From Cordia subcordata (taxonomy: Eukaryota > Streptophyta > Magnoliopsida > Boraginales > Cordiaceae), in NCBI GenBank assembly GCA_028554755.1, contig JAPTOF010000001.1, forward strand, positions 30,782,501-30,846,500: 64,000 nt of DNA, in the 5' to 3' direction. The notes under the pieces are model-generated. The model saw only the letters and a list, made by a program, of their open reading frames with translations, had not been told where the DNA came from and did not search any database. Positions 1 to 9,960 of this stretch are shown here, one piece after another; the stretch's first letter is position 1, and the number at the start of each line of letters is the position of its first letter. The position numbers and the translations under genes are program-made.

Positions 1-1
1 G

Positions 2-172
2 AAGAGTTCTAGATTTGGTCCAAGACTAACTGCTATAGGGAGTTTATTAAAACCGTTGAATTCGGAGTATGGTAAAGTGGCTCCTGGGTGGGGAACAACT
101 CCATTGATGGGGGTCGTAATGGCTCTATTTGTGATATTTCTATCTATTATTTTGGAGATTTATAATTCTTTC
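2..172 (+). pseudogene. psbH: psbH fragment (photosystem II protein H), plastid-derived
   Basis: Reading from base 2, the frame is open and matches most of the PsbH thylakoid protein: the stretch around [20 protein letters not shown] followed by the hydrophobic membrane span and IILEIYNS. The first few residues lie outside the window. The last residues of PsbH are replaced by rpoB sequence at about 172. The piece itself has no stop, suggesting that this part inserted fairly recently or that its short length has spared it. It has no plastid promoter context here and should not be functional. Confidence 0.9.
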
Positions 173-597
173 GAGAAGGTGCTGCTATGGTTGGCGACGA
201 ACTTTCTTTGAGGAAAAACATATTAGTAGCTTATGCCGTGGGAAGGTTACAATTTTGAAGATGCAGTACTCATTAGCGAGCGTTTAGTATATGAAGATAT
301 TTATACTTCTTTTCACATACTGAAATATGAAATTCAGACTCATGTGACAAGCCAAGGCCTTGAAAGGGTCACTAACGAAATACCGCATTTAGAAGCCCAT
401 TTACTACGCAATTTAGACAAAAATGGAATTGTAATGCTGGGATCTTGGGTAGAGACGGGTGATATTTTAGTGGGTAAATTAACGCCCCAGATGGTGAAAG
501 AATCGTCGTATGCCCAGGAAGATAGATTGTTACGAGCCATACTTGGTATTTAGGTATCTGCTTTAAAAGAAACTTGTCTAAAACTACCTATAGGTAC
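173..597 (+). pseudogene. rpoB: rpoB fragment (plastid RNA polymerase beta subunit)
   Basis: This matches an internal stretch of plastid RpoB, including [51 protein letters not shown] and [17 protein letters not shown] two-base loss near 233 breaks the frame between 'NILVAY' and the WEGYNFED part. A TAG stop at 550-552 stands where the family has Gln (CAG), a C-to-T change, and homology continues through KETCLKLPIG to about 597. It is fused directly to psbH on the left, a join not found in chloroplast genomes. Only about 140 of roughly 1,070 residues remain. Confidence 0.93.
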
Positions 598-747
598 AAA
601 AAATTTTCTCATATCGAATTCAAAATTCCATGCTATTATTATTTAATACTCATATGGCAAAGGCATAGTCTTCTTTTTTCTCTCAAATAAAAACCTCATT
701 GGCGCCAAGCGTGAGGGAATGCTAGACGTTTGGTAATTTTTCCTCCA
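598..747. other. Plastid-like spacer, unassigned
   Basis: Between the rpoB and first rpoC2 pieces is AT-rich sequence that looks like chloroplast non-coding DNA, but I cannot place it on a plastid map. No gene is visible. Confidence 0.4.
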
Positions 748-855
748 TGGGGATTCTTGATTGGTGTTGAGCTAACTATAGTGCAAAGTCGTATCTCTTT
801 GGTTAATAAGATCCAAAAAGTTTATCGATCTCAGGGGGTGCAGATTATTGAAATA
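748..855 (+). pseudogene. rpoC2: rpoC2 fragment 1 (plastid RNA polymerase beta'')
   Basis: A short reading frame matches RpoC2 around [20 protein letters not shown] and VYRSQGVQI. It ends abruptly at about 855, where the following bases no longer match. It is one of three separated rpoC2 pieces in the mosaic. Confidence 0.82.
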
Positions 856-1207
856 TAGAATAGCAGGAATATTTAAATAAGTTTGATTCTTTATCGGATC
901 ATAAAAACCCACTTTTCGAAGATCTTTTCCCTCTCTTCGGGATCGAACATCAATTGCAACGATTCGATAGACGGCTCATTGGGATAGATATAGATGAACA
1001 ATACCCCCTAGAAATGTATAGGAGGTTTTTAAGGAACTTTGCCCTAAGCAAATGGAATTCAATTAAGAAAATACAAAATGGAATTCAATTAAGGAAATAC
1101 AAAAGGGGGGGGGGGGTTTAGTGACTTGTATATAATTTTCTATAGCTTTTATCCACTATTTTTTTTTTATTTTCTCCTCTTTCTTGTCCTGCCCTATTGG
1201 AGGAGGA
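856..1207. other. Plastid-like sequence with poly-G tract, unassigned
   Basis: About 893-1045 resembles a chloroplast non-coding or intron segment, but I could not assign it. Around 1060-1100 the sequence ATGGAATTCAATTAAG(G/A)AAATACAAAA occurs twice in tandem, followed by a run of about ten G near 1106. No gene is seen. Confidence 0.35.
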
Positions 1208-1312
1208 AATGAGATATATTTTGTTCCATCACAGAAAATTATTTGATTCTTCCCTTTCAAAGAATTTCCATAATACATTAGAACAATCATTTATAGAGTC
1301 CGAAGAGTAGAT
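1208..1312 (+). pseudogene. rpoC2: rpoC2 fragment 2
   Basis: The frame starting GAA ATG AGA matches RpoC2 around [17 protein letters not shown] and [10 protein letters not shown], then meets a TAG. It belongs downstream of fragment 1 in the same plastid gene, with the intervening part missing or replaced. Confidence 0.8.
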
Positions 1313-1889
1313 TCATCAGGCAGCCATTTGATTTGGTAATCAAAATAATAATGAATAGAAAAGAATAACAGCTCGGGCCGTGTATCTATGGCCAATATAC
1401 GGTAGAAGAGAAGATTCCATTAGAACAATTATTTTTAAATTCATTCAATTGTGAAATAGCACGATGTATGTATCAAGAGAATAGTCGCTTCAAAGTGAAT
1501 TCTTCCTGGATACATCTATTCAATTAAATTCAATCAATAATTAAATTCTAAATTTATTTCGAGTATATAAATAGTGCTTAAGATTCAATCAAAACCTATT
1601 TCATTTTCATCTAAAAACAAGAAAGAAATAAATCCAATAGGTTTAAAACTTACTTTTTGGTAAATCCATTGCGAAATGTTTTTCTAGAATGCCCAATATC
1701 TGTTTTAGGGAAGAACTAGCATCAGTATCTCAATTTGAATTCAAACATGAGTTTGATTTAGACTCCATGTTCTGAGAAATATTTACCATCCGAAAAGAGA
1801 AAAAAAACGGAGTCTTTGTCTAGATAAATGCGTTGAGAAAGGGCGGATGTATAGAACCTTTCAATGAGATAGTGTTTTTTTCAACTCTC
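1313..1889. other. Plastid-like AT-rich sequence, unassigned
   Basis: About 580 bases of AT-rich sequence between two rpoC2 pieces. The style (EcoRI-like GAATTC runs, short A/T stretches) resembles chloroplast DNA, but I do not recognise a gene and no ORF supports one. Confidence 0.35.
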
Positions 1890-2257
1890 TCAAAATGAAA
1901 TCTATTCCAAACACATGCCATGGTTCCTTACTTCGACAGGGTACAAATATTTTGGATTTTTCTGGTAAAAAAGAAGATAGGATTCCTGATTATTTAGACC
2001 TTAATCATATCATATGTACGGGTTCTTGTAATCTCATATCTCCGGCCATTATCCACGATAATTCTGACTTATTGTCAAAGAGGCGAAGAAATAGATTCAT
2101 CATTTCACTCCAATGGATTCAAGAATGCGAGAACAAACTAATGTCCTGTTCGGGTATCTCTATTGAAATCCCCACAAATGGTATTTTTCGTAGAAATAGT
2201 ATTCTTGCTTATTTCAATGTTCCTCGACACAGAAGAAAGAGTTCGGGAATTACTAAA
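1890..2257 (+). pseudogene. rpoC2: rpoC2 fragment 3
   Basis: An open frame of about 120 codons matches an internal RpoC2 segment: [76 protein letters not shown] and RKSSGITK. It stops at TAG just after ITK, where plastid RpoC2 continues (TAC expected, so this stop is not a simple C-to-T change). It starts without plastid upstream context and its ATG is only an internal Met. It is the longest uninterrupted plastid coding piece in the window. Confidence 0.88.
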
Positions 2258-2929
2258 TAGCTCAAAGGAAAATCTTTAGGCAAAATTTCATTTATTGAGT
2301 AGTCTTTACCCTTTTTTGTTTGTCTCGTTTTAAATCTATTTCGATTCTTCAATCTGATTCATTTATTGAGACAATTAAAATGGCGTTTCCTTGTTTTGGG
2401 ATCCTTTATCTTTGTTTTAAATCACTGGGTTTGGACATTACTTCGGTGCTTCTTAATCCTTTCAAAATGATAGCAACATACCCGGATTGCCCATTATTCC
2501 ACCAATTAGTAACCCAGGATTCCAGACTTTTATGAAATGAGAGAGAAATCCACTAGGGCAAAAGTACTATAGATACAAGATAGAAATGGGGAGTGAATAC
2601 TTTCTTGCTGTTTTTGTTTTTTAACAGTTTGGGGAATGGAAGCGGAACTTCCTTTTGGTTCTCCTTGAGAAGGACCTTTCTTTTTTGAGCCCATTATTAG
2701 GGAACTCGAAAAGAAAATTGGAAAATTAAGAAAGAAGAATTTTCTAGCCCCAAGGGTTTCAAAAGGAAAAACAAAATTATTTCTAAAAATTTCAAAAGAA
2801 AGAAATATTTGGGTTGTTATTTGAAATTCTATATTCATATAGATTATGATTATATAAGAAATACTAGTTAATAACTAAGATTCCAATAGTTTATTGGATT
2901 CCTAGGCATAGCAAATTTCTATTATGTGA
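2258..2929. other. Plastid-like spacer or intron sequence, unassigned
   Basis: Sequence here, especially about 2,290-2,530, looks like chloroplast intergenic or group II intron DNA, but I cannot name its source. Two ORFs of 71 and 102 codons lie here on opposite strands; neither resembles a known protein. The part just before the tRNA fits the AT-rich leader usual upstream of plastid trnT. Confidence 0.35.
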
Positions 2930-3002
2930 GCTCGGTTAGCTCAGAGGTTAGAGCATCGCATTTGTAATGCGATGGTCATTGGTTCGATTCTAATAGCTGG
3001 CT
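2930..3002 (+). tRNA. trnT-UGU: tRNA-Thr(UGU), plastid-derived, decayed
   Basis: The cloverleaf body is plain: D-arm TTAGCTCAGAGGTTAGAGC, anticodon arm GCATTTGTAATGC with UGU anticodon, and T-arm GGTTCGATTC. It matches chloroplast trnT-UGU. Several substitutions damage the acceptor stem (GCTCGGT against AGCTGGC leaves two mismatches and a wobble) and the T-stem (a change opposite GGTTCGATT). It lies inside the scrambled NUPT, fused to rps11 on the right, so it is probably not a working nuclear tRNA gene. Confidence 0.85.
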
Positions 3003-3020
3003 TTTCCCATTTATTTTATT

Positions 3021-3380
3021 CCGTATGAAAGTTAATAGTATACCACTTCTAAGAATAGCTCGTAATGCTGCATCTCTTCCGAGAGCGGGGCCTTTTATCA
3101 TGACTTCTGCTCGTTACATACCTTGATCTACTACTGTACGAATAGCATTTCCCATAGCAGTTTGAGCAACAAATGGTGTCCCCTTTCTAGTACCCTTGAA
3201 TCCACAAATACCGGCAGAGGCCCAAGAAACCACCCGACCCTATACATTTATAACAGTGACAATGGTAGTATTGAAACTTGCTTGAACATGAATAACCCCC
3301 TTTGGAATTCTATGCGTACTCTTACACAAACCAATATGTGCATTCCTACGTGAACCAATTCTTGGTAAAGCGTTTGCCAT
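3021..3380 (-). pseudogene. rps11: rps11 fragment (plastid ribosomal protein S11)
   Basis: Read on the minus strand from ATG at 3380, the frame gives MA(N)[15 protein letters not shown], then the S11 core with [34 protein letters not shown], and [20 protein letters not shown]. It ends at LLTF near 3,021; the usual basic C-terminus (about 18 residues) is lost at the join with trnT. Two in-frame stops are present. The one after GM (TAA) stands where the family has Gln (CAA), a C-to-T change. In plastids rps11 lies next to rpl36, and that order is kept here. Confidence 0.92.
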
Positions 3381-3469
3381 ATTTTATCATCTCATAAATA
3401 TGAATCAGATATATATGGATATATCCATTTCATGTCAAAACAAATTCTTTATTTGTATAGGGAGTCTGA

Positions 3470-3583
3470 TTATCCTTGTCTTTGTTTATGTCTCGGGTTA
3501 GAACAAATTACTATAATTCATCCCCGCCTACGGATTAGTCGACATTTTTCACAAATTTTACGAATAAAAGCTCTTATTTTCAT
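3470..3583 (-). pseudogene. rpl36: rpl36 with one internal stop (plastid ribosomal protein L36)
   Basis: The 37-codon frame from ATG at 3583 to TAA at 3470-3472 has exactly the normal L36 length and reads MKIRAFIRKICEKCRLIRRR at its N-terminus, then IVICSNPRHKQRQG. The zinc-ligand Cys and His residues are retained. One TGA stop follows RRRG, where the family has Arg; CGA to TGA is the simplest explanation. It sits upstream of rps11 on the same strand with plastid-like spacing (89 bp), so this rps11-rpl36 part inserted as one fragment. Confidence 0.9.
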
Positions 3584-3959
3584 ATTTTTTATTCCCTATC
3601 TTAATTTGAATCTACTTTTTGGAAGAAAATAAGTTTCTTGAAAATTTGCACCTCGAATCGCATCCCATAACCCATCAATTTGGGATCCAATTTGAGATTT
3701 TCCTTGGGAGGTATCGGGGAAGGAAGAATAATATCGATTCATACAGAAGAAAAGGTTCTCTATTGATTCAAAGATTGTACTACTTGTGGGATAGGGGTAG
3801 AGGAAGAGGAAAAAACCTAAGATTTCACATGGTACTTTTGATTGAAAAATCAATCCGATTTATTTCGTACCCTTTGTTCAATGAGAAAATGGGTCAAATT
3901 TTACAGGATCAAATCTATCGGACTTAAGGAATGATATAAAAAAAATAGAGGGAAAGGTG
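3584..3959. other. Plastid-like sequence beyond rpl36, unassigned
   Basis: In plastids infA and rps8 would follow rpl36. I could not find convincing infA or rps8 matches. ORFs of 85 codons (minus) and 102 codons (plus) overlap here with no recognised product. The part may be a degenerate infA region or another plastid fragment. Confidence 0.3.
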
Positions 3960-4182
3960 ATCGGAAAATAAACAAATGGTTAATATATTCAAGATAATTA
4001 CGTATTTACAAAATACCATTTCAATTCATCCTATTTCATCAGATTTGGGGTGTGATATGGTTCCGAAGGATGAACCGGATATGGACAGTTCCAATAAGAT
4101 TTCATTCTTGAACAAAAATCCATTTTTGGATTTATTTCATCTATTCCATGGCTGGAACAGGGGAGGACACACATTACACCAC
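3960..4182 (+). pseudogene. ycf2: ycf2 fragment
   Basis: The frame from 3,976 matches an internal part of the large plastid Ycf2 protein: [20 protein letters not shown], then [20 protein letters not shown] and [10 protein letters not shown] followed by NRGG and TLHH. Just upstream, SENK precedes the match but is followed by a stop and frame change. Homology ends at about 4,182. Ycf2 normally has over 2,000 residues and lies in the plastid inverted repeat, so its place next to the rpl36 region is another sign of a scrambled insertion. Confidence 0.9.
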
Positions 4183-4204
4183 AATTTTGGGGTCGTCATT
4201 AATC

Positions 4205-4472
4205 ATTTCATTTTCTAGAATATTGGATACATATGTATATACATTTATCCTTTATCCTTTTTGAAGTTTCGATGGAAAGATTCCTCGACCAACGCAGTCA
4301 ACTCTATTTGTTAGAACAGCTTCCATTGAGTCTCTGCACCTATCCTTTTTTCGCTTTCTTTGTTTTCGGAAAACAGGATTTGGCTCAGGATTGCCCATTT
4401 TTATTAATTCCAAGGTTTCTCTGAATTTGAAAGTTATCACTTAGTAGGTTTTCATACCAAAGCTCAATAATA
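4205..4472 (-). pseudogene. trnL-UAA: trnL-UAA 5' exon end and group I intron fragment
   Basis: On the minus strand the sequence begins near the 3' end of the trnL-UAA 5' exon (TTGAGCTTTGG, normally TTGAGCCTTGG) and continues into the well-known intron with AAAATGGGCAATCCTGAGCC and CAATGGAAGCTGTTCTAACA. This is the group I intron widely used as a plant barcode. A 62-codon ORF on this strand is only intron sequence read as protein. The intron stops near 4,205, without its 3' half or the second exon. Confidence 0.88.
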
Positions 4473-4867
4473 GAAAGTTTGAAACTTCTTAATCTCTGAT
4501 TCAATCTTCTCTGAAGGTATGAAAAAAGAAAAATCCAAAAGCTTTCTTAATCTCTGATTCAATCTTCTCTGAAGGTATGAAAAAAGAAAAATCCAAAAGC
4601 TCTTCTTTGTGGCGATAATACCAAATTATCAAGTTGACTTAGTCGTCTTTACGTGTTGATCCTTATGGGCCTCTTGAATCCTCTCTTTCCCTATTTCTTT
4701 CTTTAATTTGTTTTTGTGTGTAATGTGGCTTTTATTATCATATTTGTTTTCTTTATTATTGATAGGAATTCTCTTGTTAAGACCCAATGAATCAATTAAA
4801 ACTTTAGATTCATACTAGAACCACGATGATTCAATAAAAAAATCCTAAGTTAAGCCAAGGATTCCCT
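4473..4867. other. Plastid-like spacer with tandem duplication
   Basis: This sequence looks like a plastid intergenic region leading into the ycf1 piece, but I cannot name the spacer with certainty. It contains the 58-bp tandem repeat given separately. No gene is visible. Confidence 0.4.
4486..4601. repeat. 58-bp tandem duplication
   Basis: A unit beginning TTCTTAATCTCTGATTCAAT and ending AAATCCAAAAGC occurs twice head to tail, the copies 58 bp apart and essentially identical. It lies in the plastid-derived block and may be inherited from the plastid spacer or have arisen after insertion. Confidence 0.9.
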
Positions 4868-5720
4868 GAGTAAGAACCATTGGAAATGGTAAAAAGAAGG
4901 ATATTCTTGTCAACACTAGAAAAAACCCCCTCTTATGAACTAGACAATCGTTGGGTTTATACCAACAAAGAAAAGAGTAATAGTCTAAACAACGAGTTTC
5001 TAAATAGAATTGAAGTTCTAGACAGGGGATCCCTTTCTCTAAATATAATCGAAACAAGAACTAGATTGTGTAATGAAGATACTAAAAAGGAATATTTTCC
5101 TGAATGTATGATCCTTTCTTGAATGGACCATAACGTGGAACAATCAAAAAATGGTTTTTACCTTCAATCCTAACTTTTATAGATATAGAAAATTGCAAAA
5201 ACAGAGTTGGGATAAATCGGATTCATAGTATCCTTCTTCCATATACTGATTACCAAGAATTAGTCAATGCAATTCTAACTAATCTTAATGGTCAAAAAAT
5301 TCGAAAAGAATCTATTGGAATAAAAGAAATCAGTAAAGAAGTCCCTCGCAGGTCATACAAATTAATCACGAAGTTGGAACAAATATCAGGAGAATATCGC
5401 GAAAACTTGCCGGTGGATCATGAAATTCACTCAAGAAAAGTCAAACGTGTGGTGGTTTTTACTGTTTACAAGGAGAATACCAATCCTAATGCCAATGCTC
5501 TAGATAAACCAGATGAAGTGTCTTTGATACACTATTCACAATAACTAGATTTTCGACGAGACATAATCAAAGGTTCTATGCGTACTCAAAGGTGTAAAAT
5601 AGTTATTTGGGAGCTGTTTCAAGGAAGTGCGCATTCCCCGCTTTTTTGGGGCAGAATAAAAAAATCCCTGCTTTTTTATTTTGATATCTCCTAACTAATT
5701 GACATTTTTCACATCCATTT
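4868..5720 (+). pseudogene. ycf1: ycf1 fragment (plastid TIC214)
   Basis: About 280 codons match the C-terminal half of plastid Ycf1: [57 protein letters not shown], then in other frames DPFLNGP, TDYQELVNAILTNLNGQKIR, RRSYKLITKLEQISGEYREN, LPVDHEIHSRKVKRVVVFT and [15 protein letters not shown]. Frameshifts lie near 5,105 and 5,120-5,230, and the frame stops at TAA at 5,542-5,544 before the DFRRD part. Homology fades at about 5,720 after the polylysine-like 'GRIKKSLLF' part. The protein is normally about 1,800 residues and acts in plastid protein import. Confidence 0.92.
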
Positions 5721-5775
5721 GGATACAGAGGTGGATGCAGATTCGAATTCAGATTGGATATTCCCGCCCCTAGCT

Positions 5776-5778
<3 letters not shown>

Positions 5779-5832
<54 letters not shown>
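5779..5832. repeat. (AT)n microsatellite
   Basis: An uninterrupted run of about 26 AT units. It lies at or just beyond the right edge of the plastid-derived block. Confidence 0.97.
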
Positions 5833-5834
<2 letters not shown>

Positions 5835-6377
5835 TAATGGTTAATAATTTAGAAAGTTTCAATTGAGATTTAATATTGAATTAAGTATGGTAGGCTATGA
5901 ATCCAGTGATTCCATTCTGTCTTGTTAAGAACTTTCTTCTTCGTAGTGCCACAGAAGTAAGGTTTCATCTAAATACTTGAAGGCAAATGCTGTATAAAGT
6001 AATATGAAATGGAGAGTATGAATAAGCCCTTTAGATTAATCATCAATAGTTTTTGTCTATAATTAGATGGAACGTTAAACAAATTAATACTTGCAATATG
6101 AGATAGAGGTTCTTTGACCCATATAGATTGGACAGTTTTTGGTAGTCTCAATGTGTATTTAAAGACTTATGTCCTTACATTTTCCCTTTGTGAATTTCAC
6201 TTTGTGAATTTTAGTCCTTATTTCTAATTGGTGAAATTTAGTTTGTCCTTAAAATTTGTGATGGTTAAGTGTAATTTCTTCTTCTTTCAATCTGTTAAGA
6301 CTTGAAGGAATACTTAAGTAACAGTTTGTGTTCTGGTTTTGTTTCCTTTGTACTTTCTTTTTAATTTTGTTTTGCAG
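5833..6377. other. Spacer, no gene seen
   Basis: AT-rich sequence between the microsatellite and the first Ulp1-like exon. A small ORF on the minus strand (5969-6151) has no recognisable product. Confidence 0.5.
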
Positions 6378-6840
6378 GTTACCATAAAGCAAATCTAAGA
6401 GAAAGGAGGGTTCTTCTTCTTGTGCTAGTTCGTCATACAGCAGAAGCAGGTTTTGTATTACTTCTACATTTTTTGTTTGCTTTGCTTTTTTATTATTTGT
6501 ATTAATTGATAGTTATTGGTTTTGATAATAATATTTTCCATTGGGCAGATAAATATGGAGGAAATTGAACACATCAAAGTAGAAGTTAACGAACTTAAAA
6601 ACGATATTAGGCTATTAATTAGTTTATTTATTGATGCGTCGGGAGGATATAGGGCCCCTTCTGGTTTGAATGTACTTGAGAAGGAAAGAGCAAATAAAGG
6701 AAAGAAACTAATGCATAGCTTAGATTTTTTGGGATATGATGGCATTGGGTTGAAGGGGTTTTGAGAGATGATTGTGACTCAATGTCAATCACGTCCCCTA
6801 CAAACAACAAAAATAATAAAGCCATCAAGAAGATAACTAT
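6378..6840 (+). pseudogene. 5' part of a Ulp1-like transposon gene, interrupted by an LTR element
   Basis: A splice-acceptor-like tract precedes a Ser/Lys-rich exon at 6,378-6,449 (KSKRKEG then SSSCASSSYSRSR). After a short intron a second exon from 6,549 encodes MEEIEHIKVEVNELKNDIRL and on to ASGGYRAPSG. A frame change near 6,765 is followed by DDCDSMSITSPTNNK and a Lys-rich run that ends where the retrotransposon begins at 6841. The run resumes at 13,116 in a compatible, Lys-rich frame (VARVKCLFALKGKKVKG). The role as N-terminus of the Ulp1-like protein is inferred from order and strand; this N-terminal part is not itself a recognised domain. Confidence 0.5.
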
Positions 6841-8352
6841 TGATGTGTATCATTTGTACATGTTTGCATCTAGTTTTTGCATGCACATTTAAGGGTGTCT
6901 AGAGCATAATTGAGTGCACTTAGTATAAAGTTTATCCATATTTGTTAATATTTGTACATAATATATTTAGATGCATAAATACTACGCTAAGTGTTATATT
7001 CTATGTTTTAAGAGTGTTTTGGAAGAGTTTGAGCTTACACGAGGAAGAAATGAGCTAACGGATGAAGACCGGAAGAAAAGGAATGAAGAAGGGAACATTC
7101 TGACCTAGGTGGTCAACCTGGAAGAATTGCCGGTTGACCAGCCGCCTCAGAGAACATAAAATTAAGCCGGTCGAGTTGCCCTCCAGAGCCGGAAAGTCCC
7201 ATTAGTAAGCCGGTTGAGTTTATCAAGGAGTCGGTCGACCGGCTGTGCACTGAAGTTGTATATAAATTGCTCGGTTCAGCTCATTTTCAGGGAGGAACTT
7301 TATTTTCTTAAAAAAACTAATAAACTCTAACCTTTTACCCACTTCACCAAGCACCCAAAACTACCATCCCACACCAAACCAAGCAAGGATTGAAGCTTGT
7401 AACAAGAGATTGAAAGGTTTTGCTTTGGATTTGAGCAAAGGTTTAAAGGGGAGTTTCTTATTTATTTTCTTATTCTTGTAAATATGCTTTGTATTTGAGT
7501 AAGATCTAGGGTTGATTGATGTTGTACATTAGATTAGGGTTATAAATTATTGATTTTTGAATATCTTTGGCTATTAATACATGCTTCTTTACATTGATTA
7601 ATGGCATGAATCAATATGTCTATGTGTTGATAGTCAAACATGTCTATGTGTTTGTTAAAATACCTAAGTGGAGTTGCATGTGTTATTTTGTGCTTAAACG
7701 CTATCGATAGTGGTATCACCTTAGCCTTAATCCATGTTAATGGCATGAACCCTATTTGCAACTAAGTGTGTTGATCAATATGCTTAATTAATGACTTGTG
7801 TGATAGGAGTATACCTCTAGTCTGAAACAATACTAAAAGGGTGCCCGTTAGCATTGGTTAGTGCTCTAGGAGTCTAATCTCTAGTCTAAAACAATACTAA
7901 TAGGTTAGTCTCTCGAGTAGGACATTGATCAACACTAAAGAGAACTTTGTTAATTAAACTTGAGGATAATTAGTTAAGAACTCTAAAGAGCAACCGAGCC
8001 ACAGTAGACTGAATTGTTATAATAGCCCGAGTCTAGCTGCAATGCAATCGCCCGAGATCCCCTTCAACCTTATATAGCTTTATTTCCTTAGTTTAGCACC
8101 CTAGGTTCCTCCATTAGACTAGGTTAGCTTAGGTTTATTTTCCTTTTCCCGAGCTCCCTTTAATCCTACAGAAACCACACACGCACGTAGCTAGTTCTAG
8201 GCATCGAGCACGTAGAGATCAAACTAAGGTAGCCTCCTTGTAGAGACGATTCCCGTACACACGCACTGTACTAGATACGATCCGTACGCTTGCGGGTGTA
8301 AAACTTGGTTGTATTTGTGATTCATTTTCACATACTACCGAGAATACGATCA
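6841..8352 (+). repeat. 5' LTR
   Basis: This 1,512-bp LTR starts TG and ends CA. A TATA-like TATATAAATTGC at about 7,259 suggests the promoter, followed by the transcribed part. Several GCCGGTCGA and GGTCGACCGGC motifs at 7,120-7,245 form short palindromes. The small ORF on its minus strand (7540-7761) also occurs in the 3' LTR and is not a gene. Confidence 0.95.
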
Positions 8353-8358
8353 AGTTTT

Positions 8359-8376
8359 TGGCGCCGTTGCCGGGGA
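8359..8376 (+). other. Primer binding site, tRNA-Asp
   Basis: TGGCGCCGTTGCCGGGGA lies 6 bp after the 5' LTR. It is complementary to the 3' end of plant tRNA-Asp, the primer of many plant Ty3 (Tat/Athila-like) elements. Confidence 0.93.
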
Positions 8377-8539
8377 GGCACGGTATTGGTTCTTTGTGTG
8401 CTTTTGTGTTTGTGATTGGTTGCTTGCACGTTTTTTATCTTTGTTTGCTTTCCCTTATTTAAAAAAAAATCTTGAAAATCAAAAAAAAAATTGAATTTAG
8501 AAGAGGTCTACTTGTGCTAATTGAGTATGGATAGATCCA

Positions 8540-9960
8540 ATGATTCTTGGTGGTCACTTGTATCCTCTTTCTGACCCCCCATATATGCTTCTAATGCTTG
8601 TGTTTTATGTGGGAGTAACGAGCATCATTTTTCTGGTTGTCCCCTTTGCATATAAAAATCCCCAATCTTGGGTTAACCCAAGGCGTGATCCTTATAGTCA
8701 TACATTTATTCATGTGTCAACATCTAGTTATTATGATTATAGGGAGCCACATCATGCACATTTGTCTTGGGGTCAAGATGACTCCTTATTCCATCCACCT
8801 CCTTATTTTGAGAGTCCATCTTCCACACCATCTTTTCCCACTTATTCTTCTCTCGAGTTTTTGATAGTAATGCTCAAAATGATTTTCAAAATGCCCACTA
8901 TTTCCACTCAATTGAATCCTTTTCTCTTAGGTCACCCTCACATGAAGAAGAGAGGTATGAATACTTCAAATCCCTAATTCATTCCAACCTTGAGAGACTA
9001 AAGGAGATGAACAAACAATTCTTCGGAATAATCAAGTGCTTGAATAGAGAAGTTAAGAATGAGCAACCCATGAGAGAGTGTGTTAAGATACCTTTAGACC
9101 GGGTTGAAGGGACGGGAGTGAGACCTATAGATGAAGAGATTAGTGGTGAAAAAGATGATGTTTGGGAGGAAAAGATAGAGAGAGAGGTGGATGGAGAGTT
9201 TACATCTTGTGGTGAGGAAGAAGATGAGCTTAATAGTGCTTTGGTTCTTGATGACGATTGTGGGTATGTATTAGAGGAAGTAGTACCCTATCCTCCTATG
9301 TTTCCACCTTTTTCTATCAAGTCTCTTGAGCCTACCATTCCTTCTCTTCCCACGTCTCATTCATGTTTGGAGGATGAACTTGATGTTATTATTGCTCAAT
9401 TCAACTCTGATGCCTTTTAGAGGGGGATGAGTATGCACACTGCCATTTCACTTACTTATTTACATGATAAGTTGTTTGAGTCTACCTTACCACTTTCATG
9501 CATGTCTACCCCTTTTGAAGAGTTAGTGCGACCCTTGTTCGATGATGCCATATCTCATAGAGAGGAAGAGTTTAGCAATTCCACGTCTTCTTCCATTGAC
9601 CTTCCTTCTCTGGATGTCGTCCAAACTCCCCATTCCCATTCCATCGAGTCTCCCTCTTTGTTGGAGCTCATTTTTGTGCCTTCTTACATGGAACACTTTC
9701 ACCTAGGACTAGGACACACACCACCTACTTTGCATGCATTTGACCTTTCATTGACCCATGGGAAAGGTGTGTTCTTAGCCCTAGATCACGAGAAAAAGGC
9801 TATGGGGTGGTTAATCAGTGAGCAAGTAAGGCATGACCTTTTACATTTGCATATGGCACCTACCACATTTGAGCATACATCCATATTTAACATTTTGGGG
9901 TGTGATATTTTCAAAAGGGCTTGCATTGTTCATTCTTGCCCATATCATTTAATTGCATGA
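8540..9960 (+). pseudogene. gag-like ORF with CCHC zinc knuckle, broken
   Basis: Three open stretches make up one decayed gag-like protein. Near the start, at 8599-8640, the frame reads CVLCGSNEHHFSGC, an exact C-X2-C-X4-H-X4-C zinc knuckle; a frameshift just downstream leads into the frame with SYYDYREPHHAHLSWGQD. A run of extra T near 8,850 shifts the frame again into the piece with LERLKEMNKQFFGIIK. The parts 9007-9420 (acidic, DVWEEKIEREVDGE) and 9427-9960 are in the same frame, separated by one TAG. A zinc knuckle near the N-terminus, not the C-terminus, is unusual for a gag and suggests deletion or a gag-derived accessory protein. Function in RNA packaging is inferred. Confidence 0.7.

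Larger units (their letters stand above)
1..5725. other. Mosaic nuclear insertion of plastid DNA (NUPT)
   Basis: Recognisable chloroplast gene pieces follow one another with abrupt joins: psbH, rpoB, three rpoC2 pieces, trnT-UGU, rps11 and rpl36 (minus), ycf2, the trnL-UAA intron (minus) and ycf1. In plastid genomes these lie far apart, in both single-copy regions and the inverted repeat, so the block was assembled from many fragments. All longer coding pieces carry stops, frameshifts or truncations, so it is a nuclear relic and not plastid sequence. It runs off the left edge of the window; the right end is near 5,720, just before an AT microsatellite. Plastid-like parts I could not assign are listed separately. 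Confidence 0.93.

Noticed and set aside
3584..3959. infA or rps8 next to rpl36.
   Set aside because: Expected by plastid gene order, but I could not find their conserved residues in any frame.
1..5725. That the window start is true chloroplast genome sequence.
   Set aside because: Gene order is impossible for a plastid, genes are truncated and contain stops, and the DNA continues into nuclear transposons.
7540..7761. A conserved 73-84 codon minus-strand gene occurring twice (also 12267-12521).
   Set aside because: Both lie at the same place in the two LTRs; they are similar because the LTRs are, and the frame is not otherwise gene-like.
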